From: Saprospira grandis
GTDB taxonomy: Bacteria > Bacteroidota > Bacteroidia > Chitinophagales > Saprospiraceae
Direction: 5' to 3'
DNA length: 64,000 nt
NCBI RefSeq assembly: GCF_027594745.1
Contig: NZ_CP110854.1
Coordinates: forward strand, 992,001 to 1,056,000
The translations under genes and the position numbers were made by a program. The notes beneath the pieces were generated by a model, which worked only from the letters and a program-made list of their open reading frames with translations, was not told the origin of the DNA and did no database searches. Shown in pieces: positions 1-8,122 of this stretch (its first letter is position 1; every line of letters starts with the position of its first letter).

Positions 1-234
1 CATTTCGGCCAGCATGCGCTCCTTATCTCGGAACATGCGTTGCTTCTCCATCAGCTCACGCAGCTCTCTTCGGAGAGCGCCCTTCTTTTGGATAATCTCC
101 TCAGAGATTTTTGGAGCCTCTTCAGTGGTATCCCAAAAGCCGAGGCGTTTCATTTCTTCTAAGATATATTCCTCTTTAGAAGTTTGGCGGATACGGTCAT
201 AAATCTGTTGACGGGTCATTCTGTGGTCAGACAT
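1..234 (-). CDS. N-terminus of probable retron-type reverse transcriptase (partial)
   Basis: The reading frame starts at ATG 234 and runs off the left edge, giving 78 residues with no catalytic motif inside the window. The N-terminus holds the pattern TRQxIYDRIRxTSKxEYILEEM followed by RLGFW, then a charged Glu/Arg/Lys helix (IIQKKGALRRELRELMEKQR). From memory, this 'YDRIR.(S/T)SK..(V/Y)ILEEM.RLGFW' leader opens a group of retron reverse transcriptases that carry an N-terminal extension before the RT fingers; this is recall, not a search. The context supports it independently: the 390 bases immediately upstream on the same strand fold like a retron ncRNA. A role in msDNA synthesis and phage defence is inferred. 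If the recall is wrong it is an unknown helical protein. Confidence 0.55.
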   Translation of the reverse strand, partial: MSDHRMTRQQIYDRIRQTSKEEYILEEMKRLGFWDTTEEAPKISEEIIQKKGALRRELRELMEKQRMFRDKERMLAEM

Positions 235-251
235 AGGGCGCAGATTGAGAC

Positions 252-318
252 AAAAAAAAACTACTTTCAATTTGGGAGAACTAAGGCCAAAGCCCAGTTG
301 ATCCAAAATTGAAAGTAG
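252..318 (-). terminator. Hairpin plus T9 between the ncRNA and the RT start codon
   Basis: Arms 261-273 and 306-318 form a perfect 13-bp stem with a 32-nt loop, followed on the minus strand by nine T residues (260-252). It ends 17 bases before the ATG at 234, so it may terminate the ncRNA and let only a fraction of transcripts reach the RT gene. Confidence 0.7.
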
Positions 319-329
319 CTGCAAAAGAA

Positions 330-582
330 AAAAGAAGGAGAGAAGATTTACTTCGTACAATCTTAGAACTAAGAGAATCAACTCCAGCGAACTGCCGTAG
401 GTGCCCCTACTACGTTCCCTACAGAGTCTACGACTCGAAACCGCGTAGGGGACGTAGTAGGGGCACCTACGGCAGTTCGCATCATAAAGATTCTTCCTTA
501 GTGAACAGTGAAGAGTAATATCGCTTGAACGCCGAAACAGCGCTCTTTTTGCAAGACTTTGTCTTCTCTTGATCCTTCTTTT
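330..582 (-). ncRNA. Retron-like msr-msd ncRNA
   Basis: Reading the minus strand 5' to 3': an a1-like segment (582-562) pairs with an a2-like segment (346-330) as 9 bp plus 8 bp with a 4-nt bulge on the a1 side. Inside it lie a small hairpin (565-553), an 8-bp stem with a UUU loop (545-527, including G-U pairs), then a long hairpin (501-369). A UUU-loop stem-loop in msr, a long msd hairpin and flanking a1/a2 inverted repeats upstream of the RT gene are the known hallmarks of retrons. The branching guanosine could not be assigned. The order promoter, ncRNA, terminator, RT is complete except for the RT body, which lies outside the window. Confidence 0.7.
369..501 (-). repeat. Long inverted repeat, the putative msd hairpin
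   Basis: Arms 387-422 and 445-480 are complementary over 36 bp with one mismatch and a 22-nt loop. Below an internal loop the stem resumes: 374-379 pairs with 489-494 and 369-373 with 497-501. Any ORF through this segment reflects the hairpin and not a protein. Confidence 0.9.
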
Positions 583-627
583 CAATATCTATATAGAGAT
601 GCTTGTCATCCCCATTTGTCTGTTACA

Positions 628-656
628 ATTATAGATATTCTTTAGCAGCTTGTCAA
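628..656 (-). promoter_or_regulatory. Perfect sigma70-type promoter for the retron-like ncRNA
   Basis: On the minus strand TTGACA (656-651) is followed by a 17-bp spacer and TATAAT (633-628). The same stretch also nearly fits the Bacteroidota pattern, as CTTG-N20-TATAATTG. Transcription would start near 621 and run toward the ncRNA and the partial reverse transcriptase. Confidence 0.7.
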
Positions 657-718
657 GTTTTTATTTAAATTTTTTCAAAAAATTATCAAAATAGTGAAGC
701 TTTGGTCCTTTTTGCGGT

Positions 719-860
719 AGACAGGCGGCGAAGCCGCCGCAGGCCTAGCGATGTGAAAGGGGGCGGCGAAGCCGCAGACCAAGGCCGTCAGGCCGCAGGG
801 CCGAGCGAATAGCGAGCCCTGAAACGTAGCGCCTGCCGAAGGCAGGAGGCCCCAAAAAAA
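719..860 (-). repeat. GGCCCC-family intergenic repeat, copy 1 (subfamily a)
   Basis: First of about 22 copies of a GC-rich modular element. All share a core reading GCAGGGCCGAGC, then a short variable part and GCGAGC (or its complement), several small G+C hairpins such as GGCGGCGAAGCCGCC, and an end reading GGCCCCAAAA or GCAGCCCCAAAA. Subfamily a has CCTAGCGATG at the far end and CGTAGCGCC near the GGCCCC end. The strand given is minus when the CCCCAAAA end is on the right. Here that end lies 5 bases from the stop of the SWIM gene. The 657-718 stretch before it is AT-rich and holds nothing I recognise. Confidence 0.9.
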
Positions 861-864
861 ATCG

Positions 865-2532
865 CTAGATCAGTTTTCCAGTTTTGCGATTATGAGCCAT
901 ACGAGTAGCTAGGATATGTTCGCAGGGGCCTTTGCGCAATTTATTCATTTGAAAATGGTTGCAATTGCATTCGGCTTGGACCATGCGGTCATCGGCATCG
1001 ATGAGGAGTTGGCATTGGTAATTGCGCTGTTGTCCTTTGATCTGTGCCGATAGTCGAGTTTGGCCATTTTGCTGCGACTCTGCCGATAAATTGCTGAGGC
1101 GGTTTTGGTCCAAAATCTTGTTGGCTTTTTCCTCCTGTGGCGAGGCAAAGCGGAGCAATTTCATATCGAGTGGTTCCCGATGCAATTCCCGCAGGCGGTA
1201 AACGCCTAGAGTAGGATCAAAAATCACTCGGCCCGCTTGGGTATAGGCTTGCAAGGAAGCGCTGACGATATCCGTACCTAACTCTAGGCGTTCGGCCAAG
1301 CTATCTACCGACTCGAAATAAGTGCTTTTGAGGGCCTCAAAAACGGTTTGTTTAGTCCAATCGTCTACCTCTAAGCGAGGGGCGAGCAGATCAAAATTGC
1401 CCGCTCTAGACCAATCGTTATCGGTCCAGCCAGAAAGACCCAAAGTAAAGACCATATCTCCCTCTAGTTGGGCCTCATAAAAAGAAGGCAAACCAGAGCC
1501 GAGGAAGCTAACCGTAAATTTTTTGGCTTGTGGAATCAGGCGCTCCAAGATGAGCAAACGGCGGCGGCCCCAAATGCGGACCTCCTCTGCTTTTGGCCCA
1601 TGATAAATAGAGCGGCGACAGATAATTTCTTTATTCCAAGGTTCTACCAGCACTTTAACGGGCTGCCCGGGGCGAAGCTGAAAGCGCAAAGAACGAGGGC
1701 CATGCGTTTCCTTAAAGCGGCGTAAAAGCTGGCAAATGCTATGAATGTCCATGGGATGCAAATCAAAGCGAATGAGTGGCATCGTCATGGCAGAGCTCAC
1801 TTGGAGGAAGCCGCGGACCCAGCTTTCGGGTAGGTCAATTTTGACCTCCTTATATAAATCTTGGTCCTCTGTTTGGATTTCAAAGCCAGAAGGATCTACC
1901 CGAAAATCGGTTTCCTTATAATTCCGAATCTTTTGAAACTCATTATAAAGGGCTGCAGAGTAATCAATATTGGTTGTTCCGCAAGAAAACTCATCAATAT
2001 TCTTAAAGACATTATAGCCACAGCTAAGCTTACCATAAGTAGATTCATCTTGGCTAAAGCACTCAAAGAAAATGCTATCGGGATGGGTCGTGATGACGGG
2101 ATCTAGGACGATCCAAGCATCAAAATCCTTTTTATAGAGGTAATTAAAATACTCTCTTTGTTTTTTGTAGAAATGCTGCATTACGCCTCGTTCCTGCTCT
2201 TCTACCCCAGCCAATTCTACCGAAATATCTTCGATACGTTGTTTAATATTGGCCTCATCTCCAGCAATTTCGCCAAGGTATTGGGCCAACCAAACCTCTT
2301 CCTGCTCCTTGGCCCAGGCCAAATAGGCAGATTTATCACGAGGTTTGAAGCGAAGATCAGAAACCACTACGGCATTCAAGGCAGAGATGGCTTCTCTAAA
2401 GGCAATTTTCTTATGCAATTGGCCCACAAAAAAAGTAGGCTCGCGCAAACTATCGGGGGCAAAGGACATGGCCGTTTGCCCAGCTTTATTCTTCACAGAG
2501 GAAGTTCCTCCATACTTATAATTAAATAACAT
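865..2532 (-). CDS. SWIM zinc-finger protein, partner of the WGR protein
   Basis: The protein has 555 residues. A SWIM-type motif lies near the C-terminus (residues about 522-539): CNCNHF, then 9 residues, then CEH, matching the CxC...CxH zinc-ligand pattern. SWIM domains bind zinc and usually mediate DNA or protein contacts. The preceding 500 residues are not recognised; they are acidic and contain aromatic patches with no signal peptide or membrane helix, so the protein is probably cytoplasmic. It starts 11 bases after the stop of the 1056-residue WGR protein and must be co-transcribed with it. WGR and SWIM proteins are often neighbours in bacteria; the shared function is unknown and could be DNA-end or nucleic-acid handling. 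The SWIM call is firm, the function is not. Confidence 0.85.
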   Translation of the reverse strand: MLFNYKYGGTSSVKNKAGQTAMSFAPDSLREPTFFVGQLHKKIAFREAISALNAVVVSDLRFKPRDKSAYLAWAKEQEEVWLAQYLGEIAGDEANIKQRIEDISVELAGVEEQERGVMQHFYKKQREYFNYLYKKDFDAWIVLDPVITTHPDSIFFECFSQDESTYGKLSCGYNVFKNIDEFSCGTTNIDYSAALYNEFQKIRNYKETDFRVDPSGFEIQTEDQDLYKEVKIDLPESWVRGFLQVSSAMTMPLIRFDLHPMDIHSICQLLRRFKETHGPRSLRFQLRPGQPVKVLVEPWNKEIICRRSIYHGPKAEEVRIWGRRRLLILERLIPQAKKFTVSFLGSGLPSFYEAQLEGDMVFTLGLSGWTDNDWSRAGNFDLLAPRLEVDDWTKQTVFEALKSTYFESVDSLAERLELGTDIVSASLQAYTQAGRVIFDPTLGVYRLRELHREPLDMKLLRFASPQEEKANKILDQNRLSNLSAESQQNGQTRLSAQIKGQQRNYQCQLLIDADDRMVQAECNCNHFQMNKLRKGPCEHILATRMAHNRKTGKLI

Positions 2533-2543
2533 ATTGAGCTAGA

Positions 2544-5500
2544 CTAAGATTGAGTGGGATAATCATGAATCGCAATAGGCTGTTCGAGCAAGGGGTATTG
2601 GTCCTGCAAATCGCGTAGCACAATAACGGCCTGCTCCTTATCGCCAATAGCTGCAGTGGCCGAGATAAAAGTGGCTAAATCAGAGAGGAATTGCGCTACT
2701 TCAAAAGAAGCTTTGGCCTCTTTGGCTAAAAAGCTCCAGATGCGATCTTTGGCCATTCGGCCCTTGTTCACTTGGGCCAAAACCGTATAAAAATAATCGC
2801 GTAGCGATAGAATCCGCTCGGGATGTCCAGCCCCAAAGCGCTCCAAATAATTGGTTGCATACAGTTGTAGTTCTGGACGGGGGTGCTGACTCAATTGCTC
2901 CAAGTACATGGGGCCATCCTCTTCCTCAAAGAAACGAGTAATGAGTTGGCGACCAAACTGCTGTACATCCTGGCGAACCGAATCGCAGATGCCCACCATC
3001 AGACTAGGGTTCCAATCATCAGCGGTATAGCTTTGGCCAAAGAAATCAAAGGCAAATTGTCGAGAATCGGCCCAATCTACATCTAGTAGACGCAAAGCCT
3101 CTTCTCTTTCGTAGCGCATACGATCTTTTTGTTCCTTAAACATTTTCCAAGCGAGCTCGCGAACGGCTACAATTTCATGATTGGCCAGACGAACGGTATT
3201 CGCAACAGAAAGCGATTCATAAGGGATATAGCGATCAATTAAGACTGCGGCCAACTCTTGTGCGGGAGCATATTTTGCATTGAGCAGGCGGAAAATAAAC
3301 TTCCGGTCTACCTCTGCCAAATGGCCCTCTAATTCGCTAGTTAAGATATCTGCAAAGAGCGCGTGCAAGCCCTCAATTTTTTCTTTGCGGATCAGTTTAC
3401 GCAAGAGCGCTTGCATTTGCGCCACCGCAAAAGCTTGGTTTTGGGCATAGAGTGGGGCCAAAACTTCACGGCTGGCCAAGCGTACATCCTCTTCAGGATG
3501 CTCTAAAAGGCCCAAAAGAAAGTCGCCTTCTTGCAAGAGCTTCTGCTCTGAAGAGTGGCGGAGAAGTTCTAAGCCATAGCGCCAATAATCGGCTGTTTTG
3601 CCAAAGAGGTATTGAATATCTTCAAAGGGAATTTGTGTAGCGTCTGCTGCATGCCCCTTAAGCAAATGCAAACCGAAGGCTTGTTGCTGAGCCAAAGGCA
3701 AGCGTAAAAACTTCCCGATTAAATCTAGGCTGAGTTGTTGGGTTTCCTTGACAAAGTAGCGCTTCAGTAAGGACTCCACCTCTCTCATTAGGACCTGTTG
3801 ATCTTGGCCCGAGCGGAGCAAGAAGCCCAGCAAACGGCCCAAGAGTGCTTGACGCTTGGCAGGTTCATAAACCTCCACGATACGTCCTAAGGCCTCTTGT
3901 GCCCAATTTCTCAAATCTTTGCGTTGGTGCAATAAAAGGCTATAGACCAAATCTAGATCGGCAAAGTAGTCAAAGAAGTCAGCTTCTAGCCAAGCCAAAG
4001 CCTGCTCTCTAGCCTTTGCATAATCATGGTCCAAAAGGTAAAGCAGGATAGCCGTAGGCTTGCCTGATTTTTCATAATTGGCCACAATTTCTTGCAGGGC
4101 CCAAGTTTGTAGGGGCTGATAAGAACGGCTCAGCAACTGTTTCCAGTAAGACAAGCCCAGTCGTTTTTGTAAGCTCTTGGCCTCGGGATGGGCCATAAAT
4201 GCCGTATGGGCAAACTCTAGAACCTTTTGGCTTTTGGCCTCGGCCATCAAATGCAGAAAGGCCTTGGGCTCCTGCCGCCAAAGGTCGGCATATTTAGTTT
4301 CTGAAAAGGGGGCTGGCAAGGGCATATCTGGATCATAATGTTTGCCGTAAACCCATTCCTGTTTCATAGAAGAATAAACATATCGCTGACTATTGGCATA
4401 AAGAATCTCGTTAAAGATCAGCTCCTTAGAATAGCTAGGATAATGATATACGCTGGCGATCCAGCGCTGTTTCTTATTATCAAATCGCCAGTTCTTTTCT
4501 CGGCGATCTGTGCGGCCATCTCGGCTATCATCATATTGAAGGAGGAGACTTGTGGCCATAGCGACATAAGCGATATCTCCCTTTTGTCCCAATTGGTCCA
4601 ACTCTTTACGCATATAATCGCTAAAGTAGTCCTTAGTCAAATTGGAGAAGGCCAGACGGCTATTTTCTTTGGTCAACTCATCTTTGGGCCGCATACGGTT
4701 ATAGCTTACCCAAACATATTGATTATTTCTGCGGGGCATTCTATACTGCGGGCTCGCTTTTTCAAAGCGGTAGGCCAAGGCGCCCCAAAACTGTGCATCC
4801 TTGCGAAAGGTCGCCATTTTAAAGAGGCGACTCAGCAAACGGAAGCTATTGGGTCGGAACTCCATTTCGCAAATGACCTCTACTAATGTCTTGCGACAAT
4901 AGGGCATGGCCGGAGACAATAAATAAAGCATAGCAAATGCTTGCTCCATACTTTTATCTCCCTTGGCCTTGCGTAGCTGATAGGCCAAAGCATCATTATC
5001 TTTACGATCCAAGGCCTTTTGCCAGAGTTCAGGGAGTTTGGGCAGTTCCTCTTCAAGCAAAGCCTGTTGTCCAGCGGCATCGGCTAGTTCCCAATAGACA
5101 AAGGGCGCTAGTTTTTTAGCCGTAGGCGCTTTTTTCTTGCTTCGCCAAAAAGTTAATAAGTTGCTGGGGTCCTCTACTGCGGTATCGAGTTGAGCCGTAG
5201 CCCAAAGTAGGCTATAGAGCTCCATATCGTCTATAGATTTGCCTCTATGGTTTTGCTCAAAAAGGGCCCAGCAATAGGGTCCAGCCGCTTTGATGTTAAG
5301 ACTAGCGGCACGCCAAGCGACCCTAGACAGCTTCCAGTTGCGGGCCTTTTGGGCCGCTGGATCTAGTTGAGCGAGCTGTAAATGGTAGAGGATCCAGGCC
5401 GCCTGAGCTTCTGCTCCTTGCAGGGATTTATCTGGGGGCTGAATAGCCGCCACTTGCTTGGCCTGACTCTTTTCAGATACATCCAAATAGCCCTTTTTCA

Positions 5501-5714
5501 TTTTATCCTGTAGCAATTTATTGTACAGACTGCGGGCCTTGGTTTCATCTACAGGCGTGGGCGTTTTGCTGCCCTCTCTTAAAGGGCCGCCCGTTTTTCC
5601 ATAACGGAAATTAACTAGAAAGGCCCCTGCTTCCAATTCGCAAAGGTCTACTTCATATACTTTATCAGAATTGCCCTGCTTAAAATGCAGGCGCTTTTGT
5701 TCTATTAGCTTCAT
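2544..5714 (-). CDS. Large WGR-domain protein with helical repeats
   Basis: The protein has 1056 residues from ATG 5714 (MKLIEQKRL); a TTG two codons upstream is less likely. Residues about 1-80 form a WGR domain: the stretch FRYGKTGGPLREGSKTP replaces the classic WGR core with 'RYGKTG', a common variant. WGR domains occur in poly(ADP-ribose) polymerases, where they bind broken nucleic acid. The rest is a long Leu/Ala/Glu-rich alpha-helical array with HEAT-like pieces (for example 'LLEHPEEDVRLASREVLAPL') and no catalytic motif I recognise. There is no signal peptide, so it is probably cytoplasmic. It is the first gene of a two-gene operon with the SWIM protein. Together they may act as a nucleic-acid sensing or repair scaffold; this is inference. 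Confidence 0.85.
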   Translation of the reverse strand: MKLIEQKRLHFKQGNSDKVYEVDLCELEAGAFLVNFRYGKTGGPLREGSKTPTPVDETKARSLYNKLLQDKMKKGYLDVSEKSQAKQVAAIQPPDKSLQGAEAQAAWILYHLQLAQLDPAAQKARNWKLSRVAWRAASLNIKAAGPYCWALFEQNHRGKSIDDMELYSLLWATAQLDTAVEDPSNLLTFWRSKKKAPTAKKLAPFVYWELADAAGQQALLEEELPKLPELWQKALDRKDNDALAYQLRKAKGDKSMEQAFAMLYLLSPAMPYCRKTLVEVICEMEFRPNSFRLLSRLFKMATFRKDAQFWGALAYRFEKASPQYRMPRRNNQYVWVSYNRMRPKDELTKENSRLAFSNLTKDYFSDYMRKELDQLGQKGDIAYVAMATSLLLQYDDSRDGRTDRREKNWRFDNKKQRWIASVYHYPSYSKELIFNEILYANSQRYVYSSMKQEWVYGKHYDPDMPLPAPFSETKYADLWRQEPKAFLHLMAEAKSQKVLEFAHTAFMAHPEAKSLQKRLGLSYWKQLLSRSYQPLQTWALQEIVANYEKSGKPTAILLYLLDHDYAKAREQALAWLEADFFDYFADLDLVYSLLLHQRKDLRNWAQEALGRIVEVYEPAKRQALLGRLLGFLLRSGQDQQVLMREVESLLKRYFVKETQQLSLDLIGKFLRLPLAQQQAFGLHLLKGHAADATQIPFEDIQYLFGKTADYWRYGLELLRHSSEQKLLQEGDFLLGLLEHPEEDVRLASREVLAPLYAQNQAFAVAQMQALLRKLIRKEKIEGLHALFADILTSELEGHLAEVDRKFIFRLLNAKYAPAQELAAVLIDRYIPYESLSVANTVRLANHEIVAVRELAWKMFKEQKDRMRYEREEALRLLDVDWADSRQFAFDFFGQSYTADDWNPSLMVGICDSVRQDVQQFGRQLITRFFEEEDGPMYLEQLSQHPRPELQLYATNYLERFGAGHPERILSLRDYFYTVLAQVNKGRMAKDRIWSFLAKEAKASFEVAQFLSDLATFISATAAIGDKEQAVIVLRDLQDQYPLLEQPIAIHDYPTQS

Positions 5715-5954
5715 CGGCAAAAGGATAAAATGGGCTTTTTAGGGCCTTGGTCTTAATTTGTAGCTCATATTATCGCTTTTTGATGACATTAGCGAGTTTT
5801 TTAAGCAAAAAAAGGGGATTTTTTCTTACTGCTTAGAAAAAGAAAGGCAAAAAATCGAAAGGCTGCTATATTTAGCTTCTAAGCGCCTATAGTTAAACTG
5901 TAGTAGGGTCGGTCCAGAAAAAAAAGATAGTACATTCTAGATACGCCCGGAGGA

Positions 5955-6246
5955 GTTTTGCATTTGCAAATTAGCTCTGAACAACTGTATAGAGCTGTTT
6001 TGCATTTGCAGATTAGCTCCGGGGATTCCCCAGAGCTGTTTTGCAGTTGCAGATTAGCTCTGAACAACTGTATAGAGCCGTTCTGCAGTTGCAGATTAGC
6101 TCTGAACAACTGTATAGAGCTGTTCTGCAGTTGCAGATTAGCTCCGGGGATTCCCCAGAGCCGTTTTGCAGTTGCAGATTGCCTCTGAACAACTGTATAG
6201 AGCCGTTTTGCAGTTGCAGATTAGCTCTGGGGATTCCCTAGGGCCG
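5955..6246. repeat. Seven-unit 41-42-bp tandem array with alternating hairpin cores
   Basis: The constant part of each unit is close to GTTTTGCAGTTGCAGATT. It is followed by one of two cores, both of which fold. Core A is AGCTCT, 12 nt, AGAGCT. Core B is AGCTC, then GGGGA/TCCCC with a tiny loop, then GAGCT. The order is A B A A B A B (cores at about 5973, 6015, 6056, 6098, 6142, 6184 and 6223). All frames give low-complexity peptides with no plausible start, so I treat it as non-coding. The 5715-5954 stretch to its left is AT-rich with no recognisable feature. Confidence 0.9.
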
Positions 6247-6344
6247 TTTGTAAGCTGCAGCAGTGCCCTAAGCTCTGGTTTTTGGCCTATTTGTGGCTGA
6301 AGAGCTAGGCGATACGGTTGTTTCTCTCTAAAAAAACCGCCAAC

Positions 6345-6600
6345 AGCTCCCCTGAGGGATTCCTTAGGGAATCCCGAGGAGGGGCGGGTGGGCGGGGTCG
6401 TGAAAACGAATGAGGAGCGCAGCGACGAATACCGCTTTTTGCGAAGGCCCGCAGGGCCGCTGAGGGCCCAGCGCTGCGGAGTGGGTGGCCGAAGGCCAGA
6501 CCGAAGCAGGCGAAGCCTGCGCAGGGCCGAGCGAGCAGCGAGCCCCGCAGCATAGCGGCGGCCGCCCGCCCTTTTTGGGGCGGCCGCGGGCCCCAAAAAC
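6345..6600 (-). repeat. GGCCCC-family repeat, copy 2 (subfamily c, long form)
   Basis: The long form starts with a palindrome GGATTCCTTAGGGAATCC, then a GGGCGGGTGGGCGGGG tract, then a TGAGGAGCGCAGCGACGAAT module before the usual core. Subfamily c has CCCAGCGCTGCGG at the far end and CATAGCGGCGGCC near the GGCCCC end. It sits about 100 bases before the secreted nuclease gene. Confidence 0.9.
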
Positions 6601-6703
6601 ATAAAAATCAAAATAAACTTTCCTTTAAATCATAACAGAATGCCCGCATCCCTTTGACGATTCTGTATCTTAGGAGCTCATTCAGCAAAACAAACCATCG
6701 CTT

Positions 6704-7936
6704 ATGCGTCAACTTATTTCATGGGCCTTTGTCCTGGCCCTACCGGCTTGTCTTTGGAGCCAAGACCTTGGTCAAGAACTGCAAAAACTAGAAGCCCAAA
6801 AGCAAAGCCTAGACGAACAAAAAGCCGCCCTTATTGAGCAAATTGAAAGCGTCCGCCTACAGAAGATTCGAGCCGACTTGAAAAAAGTAGGTTTGCCAAA
6901 AAATGGCGTAGCAGGGGAACTGGTAGAGCATGCCGCCATGATTCTGAACTATTCCGAGGCCCATGAACAGGCCGCTTGGGTGGCCCATATTATTCCGCCT
7001 GCCATGATGGAAGGCAACCTGAGCCGAACCAATGACTTTAGAGCAGATGAGCTAGTCAGTACAGGAACGGCGGTAAAAGCCGACTACTGGTATAGTGGTT
7101 ATGACCGTGGGCATTTGGCCCCTTCTGCGGATTTCCGCTGGTCCAAAACAGCCATTAGTGAGTCCTATTATTACTCTAACATGAGCCCCCAATTGCCCGA
7201 ATTTAACCGAGAGGGCTGGGCCGATTTGGAGCGCTGGGTCCGAGGCGCTGTCTTTTCTCACAAACGCTCTATGTTGGTCATTACTGGCCCTATTTTGAAA
7301 GAGGGCTTGCCGCAAATTACGCAAGGCCCCAATAAAGTGAGCATTCCCGAAGCCTTTTTCAAGGTGGTTTTGGACCTAGAGGCCGAGCAGCCCAAGGCTA
7401 TCGGTTTTATCATGAAAAATGGCAGCTGCAACAACCCCACAATCAGCTATGCCGTCTCGGTAGATGAGGTAGAGGCCCAAACGGGCTTAGATTTCTTTAG
7501 CAATTTGCCCGAAGAGGAAGAAAAACGCCTAGAAGCCATGAAGGACCCTTCTAGCTGGGAAAAAACGACGGAAGGTCGCTTGGCCGATGTTCCTCCCCTC
7601 AGCAATGAGGAATTGCCCAAAGATTGTATCAGCACCGCCGATGCCCCCGTCTTTATGAACCAAAAAGCCTGCGTTTGCGGCACGGTCGTATCCACCAAGA
7701 AAACCAAGTCGGGCTCTGTCTTTATCAATCTGGACACAAAATTTCCCAACCAGATTTTTTCCGTAACCATCTGGGGCAAGGACATCAAGCATTTTTCTTA
7801 TTCGCCAGAGACGGAACTCTATGGCAAGCAAATTTGTGTAAAGGGGAAAATTACAGATTATAAAGGGACCCCAACCATGAATATCACTCATGAAAAGAAG
7901 GTGGAATTTATGGAGGAGATGCCAGATAAGAAGTAG
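6704..7936 (+). CDS. Secreted DNA/RNA non-specific endonuclease with C-terminal OB-like domain
   Basis: The protein has 410 residues. It has a signal peptide (MRQLISWAFVLALPACLWSQ), a Gln/Glu/Lys coiled coil (residues about 22-60), then the NUC nuclease domain. The active-site motif is DRGH in 'SGYDRGHLAPSADFRW', followed by 'YYYSNMSPQLPEFN', whose Asn is the magnesium ligand in NucA-type enzymes. After residue about 310 a separate domain with 'VCGTVVSTKKTKSG' and 'IWGKDI' resembles an OB-fold, as in domains added to secreted nucleases. It probably degrades extracellular nucleic acids for feeding, in the periplasm or outside the cell. It is monocistronic, with repeat copies on both sides. Confidence 0.9.
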   Translation: MRQLISWAFVLALPACLWSQDLGQELQKLEAQKQSLDEQKAALIEQIESVRLQKIRADLKKVGLPKNGVAGELVEHAAMILNYSEAHEQAAWVAHIIPPAMMEGNLSRTNDFRADELVSTGTAVKADYWYSGYDRGHLAPSADFRWSKTAISESYYYSNMSPQLPEFNREGWADLERWVRGAVFSHKRSMLVITGPILKEGLPQITQGPNKVSIPEAFFKVVLDLEAEQPKAIGFIMKNGSCNNPTISYAVSVDEVEAQTGLDFFSNLPEEEEKRLEAMKDPSSWEKTTEGRLADVPPLSNEELPKDCISTADAPVFMNQKACVCGTVVSTKKTKSGSVFINLDTKFPNQIFSVTIWGKDIKHFSYSPETELYGKQICVKGKITDYKGTPTMNITHEKKVEFMEEMPDKK

Positions 7937-7938
7937 GA

Positions 7939-8106
7939 TTTGGGGCTGCCCCTCGCCTATCGGCTCGGGTCGGGCCATTGCGCAGCTCGCTACTCGCTCG
8001 GCCCTGCAGGCTTTTTCGCTTCGCTACAAAAGCCTTTGGTCTGCCGCCTTCGGCGGCCCTGCTACAGCCCCTCAGCCTGCGGCCCTTCGGGCCTGTCCCA
8101 TCCAAA
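7939..8106 (+). repeat. GGCCCC-family repeat, copy 3 (subfamily b)
   Basis: Subfamily b begins TTGGGGCTGCCCCTCG with CGGGTCGGGC and ends CCCCTCAGCCTGCGGCCC. It starts 3 bases after the nuclease stop codon and ends 17 bases before the methyltransferase start. A longer methyltransferase reading frame runs into it, which is a by-product of the repeat being open. Confidence 0.9.
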
Positions 8107-8122
8107 AAAATCAATCCATCGC

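Noticed and set aside
309..518. Small plus-strand ORF of 69 residues
   Set aside because: It runs through the long hairpin of the ncRNA; the arms force an open frame and the peptide is low-complexity.
1468..4886. Plus-strand ORFs opposite the WGR and SWIM genes (for example 4338-4886)
   Set aside because: They are antisense shadows of the strongly supported minus-strand genes with no domain content.
5879..6241. Short ORFs encoding CSCRL/QISSEQLYRA repeats on both strands
   Set aside because: They are translations of the 42-bp palindromic array; a period divisible by three keeps frames open without coding meaning.
7940..8122. N-terminal extension of the methyltransferase
   Set aside because: The extra residues come from repeat copy 3; homologous-looking sequence begins at ATG 8123.
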